Assembly: GCA_002435585.1 (NCBI GenBank)
Contig: DJDY01000007.1
Location: 1-16,247, forward strand
Direction: 5' to 3'
DNA length: 16,247 bases
Origin: Lachnospira sp. UBA5912
GTDB taxonomy: Bacteria > Bacillota > Clostridia > Lachnospirales > Lachnospiraceae
The notes beneath the pieces are model-generated. The model was not told the DNA's origin and ran no database searches. It saw only the letters and a program-made list of their open reading frames with translations. Below, piece after piece: positions 13,572 to 16,247 of this stretch; positions within the stretch are counted from its first letter, which is position 1; each line of letters opens with the position of its first letter. The position numbers were made by a program, and so were the translations under genes.

Positions 13572-15470
13572 TTACTCACCAAGTGCTTTTTTCCATGCTT
13601 CATACACTGCTGTAGCACTAGCATCTGCTTTAGTTCTTACATATGAGTAACCTATTCTTCTTTCACTCATACCATTATTCATGCTAAGCTGTGCTACAGA
13701 ATCTCTTCCAGCAAATATTTCATAGAACTTACTATCTGTCATCTTATTTGCCATCTGAGCCTTCGTGAATCCATAATATTCACCTGTTGTATCAAGTCCA
13801 TAGAAACGACCAAACTGCTTTGTTGTGCTTCCATCCTTTAACATTAATCTGTCTGTTCCGAGTTCTCTTGTTCTGTCTGCTATATTGTATACACCATATC
13901 CAGTTATACCAACGGAATTAATCCAGTTCACATAACTTGTGATAGCTTCCTTCACTTCTGCACTTGGATTAACAATATTGGCAAGCACCTTTACCATTGT
14001 AAGACTTTCATCTGGAGACACAGATGGAAGTTCAAAAGCACGTCCACCTGCTGGAACAGGATCTTTTTCATCCGGATCATACTGCTGTGCCCAGCCTGTT
14101 TTTGTTCCATCTATTACTACCTGTGCCCTTATTACAAAATCAAGACCTTTATCCCATACTTCTTTTAAAGTATCATGTTTTATTCCACACTCAAGCACAT
14201 ATGGATTAGTCTGTGCTTTTATTTCATCTCTTGCCCATGCATAATCCTCACAAAGTTCATTATCTGTAAGTCCTTTATCATTAGAAAGAGCATATATTGA
14301 TTCCATAAGATCAGGCATGGCATTATCGTTAAATGTTATATTTCTGAAATAACCAACACCATATGGATAATACTGAGGCCATCCACCATTATTATTCTGT
14401 GAATCACACATATACTTTGCAGCTTTCCAGAATCCTTTTTCTATAGTAGACAACTGTGTTTCATATCCTGCAAACAACTCAGGATTTTCCTTAGAAAGTC
14501 TTATAATTCTTGATAAGAACTTCATGTGTCCATGAGTTGCTCCATTATCTACTGTTGAATATCCCTTTGTATATAATCTTGCAAATGAATCTTCAAGCAG
14601 ATCATAATCTGTATTAGTTTTAGCCCAGCCGCCATCTTCATTCTGGTAAACAGGGTCAACCACGTTAAGTCCCGCTTTTATCATATTGGCAACATTAGTT
14701 TTTACTTTATCTTCACCAAGCTTTGAAACATCCAGTCTTTCTTTCATCTTTCCATATGTATTAGAATTACTCTCCATTTTCTTTGTTGTATAGTCTGACT
14801 TTGAATTAACAACTGGTGAAGCTGCTGCATCAGAAGCATAAAATGCAAACGCCATCTCTATCCTGTGCATCGCATCATTCCATATTACATTTCCACCAAG
14901 TGCTTCTGCTGTAAACTTTACTGGAAGATAACATGCATAATAATCACTTCCATCAACATTCTTTTCTTCATCTATCTTTTTAAAATATGGTGCAACTTCA
15001 CTTCTCATAGTCAGTGTAGTTTTTTCTTTTCCATTATCAAGCTCTGCCGTTGTGCTGCCAGCTTTCATAGTAAGTGTAAGTCCATTATATGTAATGACTA
15101 TATCACCTGTATTAACATCCGCATCAACATGTCCTGTAATATCCTGTAATGAATATTTCATAGGTGCCATCATACCTTCAGCATTGCCTTCTCCAAGAAC
15201 CATATCTGCTTTAATAAGAAGTCCTTTTTCAATCTCTTCTGGTGCCCATTTACCTCCATCTTTCTTTGTATAGCGGTTAGGCTCATATTCACCTATAGCA
15301 AGAAATCTAAGAACAAGATCTCCCAATTCCACCTGTTGTGCATCTGCCGCATATACAGTTTCTACATTGCCCGCCTTTGAAAGATTAACTGCCGGAACAC
15401 CCACCATTATTCCAGACAGCATAGTTGTACACAACCCAAGAGTGACGAGTGATTTCGTTACTTTTCGCAT
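13572..15470 (-). CDS. Secreted family PL10-type pectate lyase with N-terminal copper-amine-oxidase-like domain
   Basis: The 632-residue protein would cleave polygalacturonate by beta-elimination outside the cell. A signal peptide ends near residue 42 (VYAADA). A stalk domain of the copper-amine-oxidase N-terminal type lies at about 85-208 (DIVITYNGLTLTMKAGSTTA to CYLPVKFTAEALGGNVIW). The C-terminal domain carries the PL10 signatures in order: YQNEDGGW (275-282), TVDNGAT (306-312), NNGGWPQYYP (360-369), ITFNDNAM (378-385), GWAQQYDP (459-466), GRAFELPS (476-483), FGRFYGL (553-559), FAGRD (586-590) and ERRIGY (603-608). PL10 enzymes use an arginine base and calcium-binding aspartates; R477 and D382 are the likely counterparts, by memory of the family. 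The usual VWCAQHD appears as GWAQQYD. No cell-wall anchor is present, so it is probably released. AAGGAGG lies 7 nt before the ATG. It is first in an operon with a diverged paralogue. Confidence 0.9.
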   Translation of the reverse strand: MRKVTKSLVTLGLCTTMLSGIMVGVPAVNLSKAGNVETVYAADAQQVELGDLVLRFLAIGEYEPNRYTKKDGGKWAPEEIEKGLLIKADMVLGEGNAEGMMAPMKYSLQDITGHVDADVNTGDIVITYNGLTLTMKAGSTTAELDNGKEKTTLTMRSEVAPYFKKIDEEKNVDGSDYYACYLPVKFTAEALGGNVIWNDAMHRIEMAFAFYASDAAASPVVNSKSDYTTKKMESNSNTYGKMKERLDVSKLGEDKVKTNVANMIKAGLNVVDPVYQNEDGGWAKTNTDYDLLEDSFARLYTKGYSTVDNGATHGHMKFLSRIIRLSKENPELFAGYETQLSTIEKGFWKAAKYMCDSQNNNGGWPQYYPYGVGYFRNITFNDNAMPDLMESIYALSNDKGLTDNELCEDYAWARDEIKAQTNPYVLECGIKHDTLKEVWDKGLDFVIRAQVVIDGTKTGWAQQYDPDEKDPVPAGGRAFELPSVSPDESLTMVKVLANIVNPSAEVKEAITSYVNWINSVGITGYGVYNIADRTRELGTDRLMLKDGSTTKQFGRFYGLDTTGEYYGFTKAQMANKMTDSKFYEIFAGRDSVAQLSMNNGMSERRIGYSYVRTKADASATAVYEAWKKALGE

Positions 15471-15641
15471 TTAACTGCCTCCTTAAAATTATATAATTTG
15501 ATGATTGTATTATAAAATCATTGTAAAAAACAGACTACCAATTATCAGTAAAATATCTTATAATTTACATAAAACAACACCTTTTATAAAACTTCATTAA
15601 GAAAGTAATAATATGAGGCAGATATTAAGTGAGGAATATAT
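15471..15641. promoter_or_regulatory. Divergent promoter region between the pectate lyase operon and the AraC-type regulator
   Basis: This 171-bp region holds both promoters. For the lyase (minus strand) a TATAAT lies at 15514-15509, but the sequence 17 bp upstream (TAGTCT) is a poor -35 box, as in activator-dependent promoters. A dyad at 15501-15521 (ATGATT, 9 nt, AATCAT) covers that -10 box, and ATTGTA occurs twice 16 bp apart (15504 and 15520). For the regulator (plus strand) TTTACA at 15564-15569 and TATAAA at 15585-15590 have only 15 bp between them, so that assignment is weak. No coding region was seen. Confidence 0.4.
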
Positions 15642-16247
15642 ATGTTAGAAAATGTAAGCAAAGATTTTGTAATAGATCACAGAGTGCGCCACGTCAATGA
15701 AAACACACCCCTTACACACTCTCACCAATATAATGAAATATATTTTATGAAGTCTGGAAAATGTAATGTATATATAGATGATGAGGCTTATTATCTTGAA
15801 GATTTCAGTGTTCTTTTTATACCTGCTTTTAAAGAACATACTTTTATATATCCATTTACACAGGATATCAAAAGAACTGTTTTGTATATATCCACTGAAC
15901 AGTTAAACTGGTATTTTGATGGGAATTTCAATAAAGAAATAGATAATCTGTTTATTAATAAACATCTACAGTTAACAAGAAAAAGCTTTTCAAATCTATC
16001 CAATATGTTTGAAAAAATACAATTCGAAAAATACAATATTGATAATATGTCTGAATCTCTCACTAAAGCTTATTTTTTCGAACTGATTATATATCTTATA
16101 AGATGTCACCGTTATGCCGGAAATATAAATCGAAAAACTGATTTATCTAATATTACAATAGGTGAAATAGTTGATTTTATAGAGCAGAATTATAGCAGAC
16201 AGCTGACACTGCCTGAAACAGCCGCCCAGTTTGGAATAAGTGAATCC
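15642..16247 (+). CDS. AraC-family transcriptional regulator (3' end beyond the window)
   Basis: The frame is open for 202 codons to the window edge. The N-terminal half is a cupin-like sensor domain (THSHQYNEIYFMKSGKCNVY, then LEDFSVLFIPAFKEHTF). A helical linker follows, then the start of the AraC DNA-binding domain (IGEIVDFIEQNYSRQLTLPE, then TAAQFGISES), the first helix-turn-helix. The second helix-turn-helix is missing because the window ends. GTGAGG with 7-nt spacing supports ATG at 15642. It is divergent from the pectate lyase operon, the usual position for a local sugar-responsive activator, so it probably senses a pectin breakdown product and controls that operon. The ligand is not evident from the sequence. 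Confidence 0.9.
   Translation, partial: MLENVSKDFVIDHRVRHVNENTPLTHSHQYNEIYFMKSGKCNVYIDDEAYYLEDFSVLFIPAFKEHTFIYPFTQDIKRTVLYISTEQLNWYFDGNFNKEIDNLFINKHLQLTRKSFSNLSNMFEKIQFEKYNIDNMSESLTKAYFFELIIYLIRCHRYAGNINRKTDLSNITIGEIVDFIEQNYSRQLTLPETAAQFGISES

Noticed and set aside
13939..14244. Plus-strand frame of 101 codons inside the pectate lyase gene
   Set aside because: It lies wholly opposite conserved PL10 motifs and shows no domain.
15791..16063. Minus-strand frame of 90 codons opposite the AraC-type gene
   Set aside because: The plus strand encodes clear cupin and helix-turn-helix motifs here, so this is an antisense shadow.

Overview
The window is low-GC DNA with strong AGGAGG-type ribosome binding sites, frequent TTG starts and Asn/Lys-rich low-complexity tails. 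It looks like a Gram-positive Clostridia chromosome, most likely a pectin-degrading gut member of Lachnospiraceae (Lachnospira-like). The genus is an inference from gene content and was not tested. Every gene except the one at the right edge lies on the minus strand, so the minus-strand units read right to left.

Right edge (about 15.47-16.25 kb): an AraC-type regulator, cut off by the window end, is divergent from a two-gene pectin unit. The first gene of that unit encodes a secreted family PL10-type pectate lyase with an N-terminal copper-amine-oxidase-like (stalk) domain. The second, 39 bp downstream, encodes a paralogue with the same architecture. It has lost the PL10 signature residues and gained a Thr/Pro/Asn-rich linker, a hydrophobic segment and a basic tail, so it appears to be a surface-held, probably non-catalytic partner. 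A hairpin terminator follows.

Middle (8.9-11.3 kb): a cytoplasmic six-hairpin glycosidase-like protein with its own candidate promoter. Its 5' end is unusual: a strong ribosome binding site serves a six-codon ORF that is in frame with the enzyme and closed by TAA. A good terminator separates it from recQ (6.75-8.69 kb), which has a consensus TTGACA-18-TATAAT promoter.

Next (3.7-6.5 kb): a small ORF, an ECF-type sigma factor fused to a transmembrane segment and a C-terminal domain (so probably membrane-tethered), and a multi-pass membrane protein. They appear to form one transcription unit, preceded by a 281-bp AT-rich region with palindromic and repeated motifs.

Left (0-3.6 kb): a CooC-type P-loop ATPase with the CxC metal motif, two different subunits of the 2-hydroxyacyl-CoA dehydratase / benzoyl-CoA reductase superfamily, and the first six codons of a further gene, tightly packed. 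CooC is known from nickel insertion into CO dehydrogenase, so its place next to an iron-sulfur dehydratase-like pair makes this the best candidate for an undescribed system.

No rRNA, tRNA, CRISPR array, insertion sequence or phage gene was seen. No stretch over 300 bp lacks a gene; the intergenic regions over 150 bp are described in the feature list.
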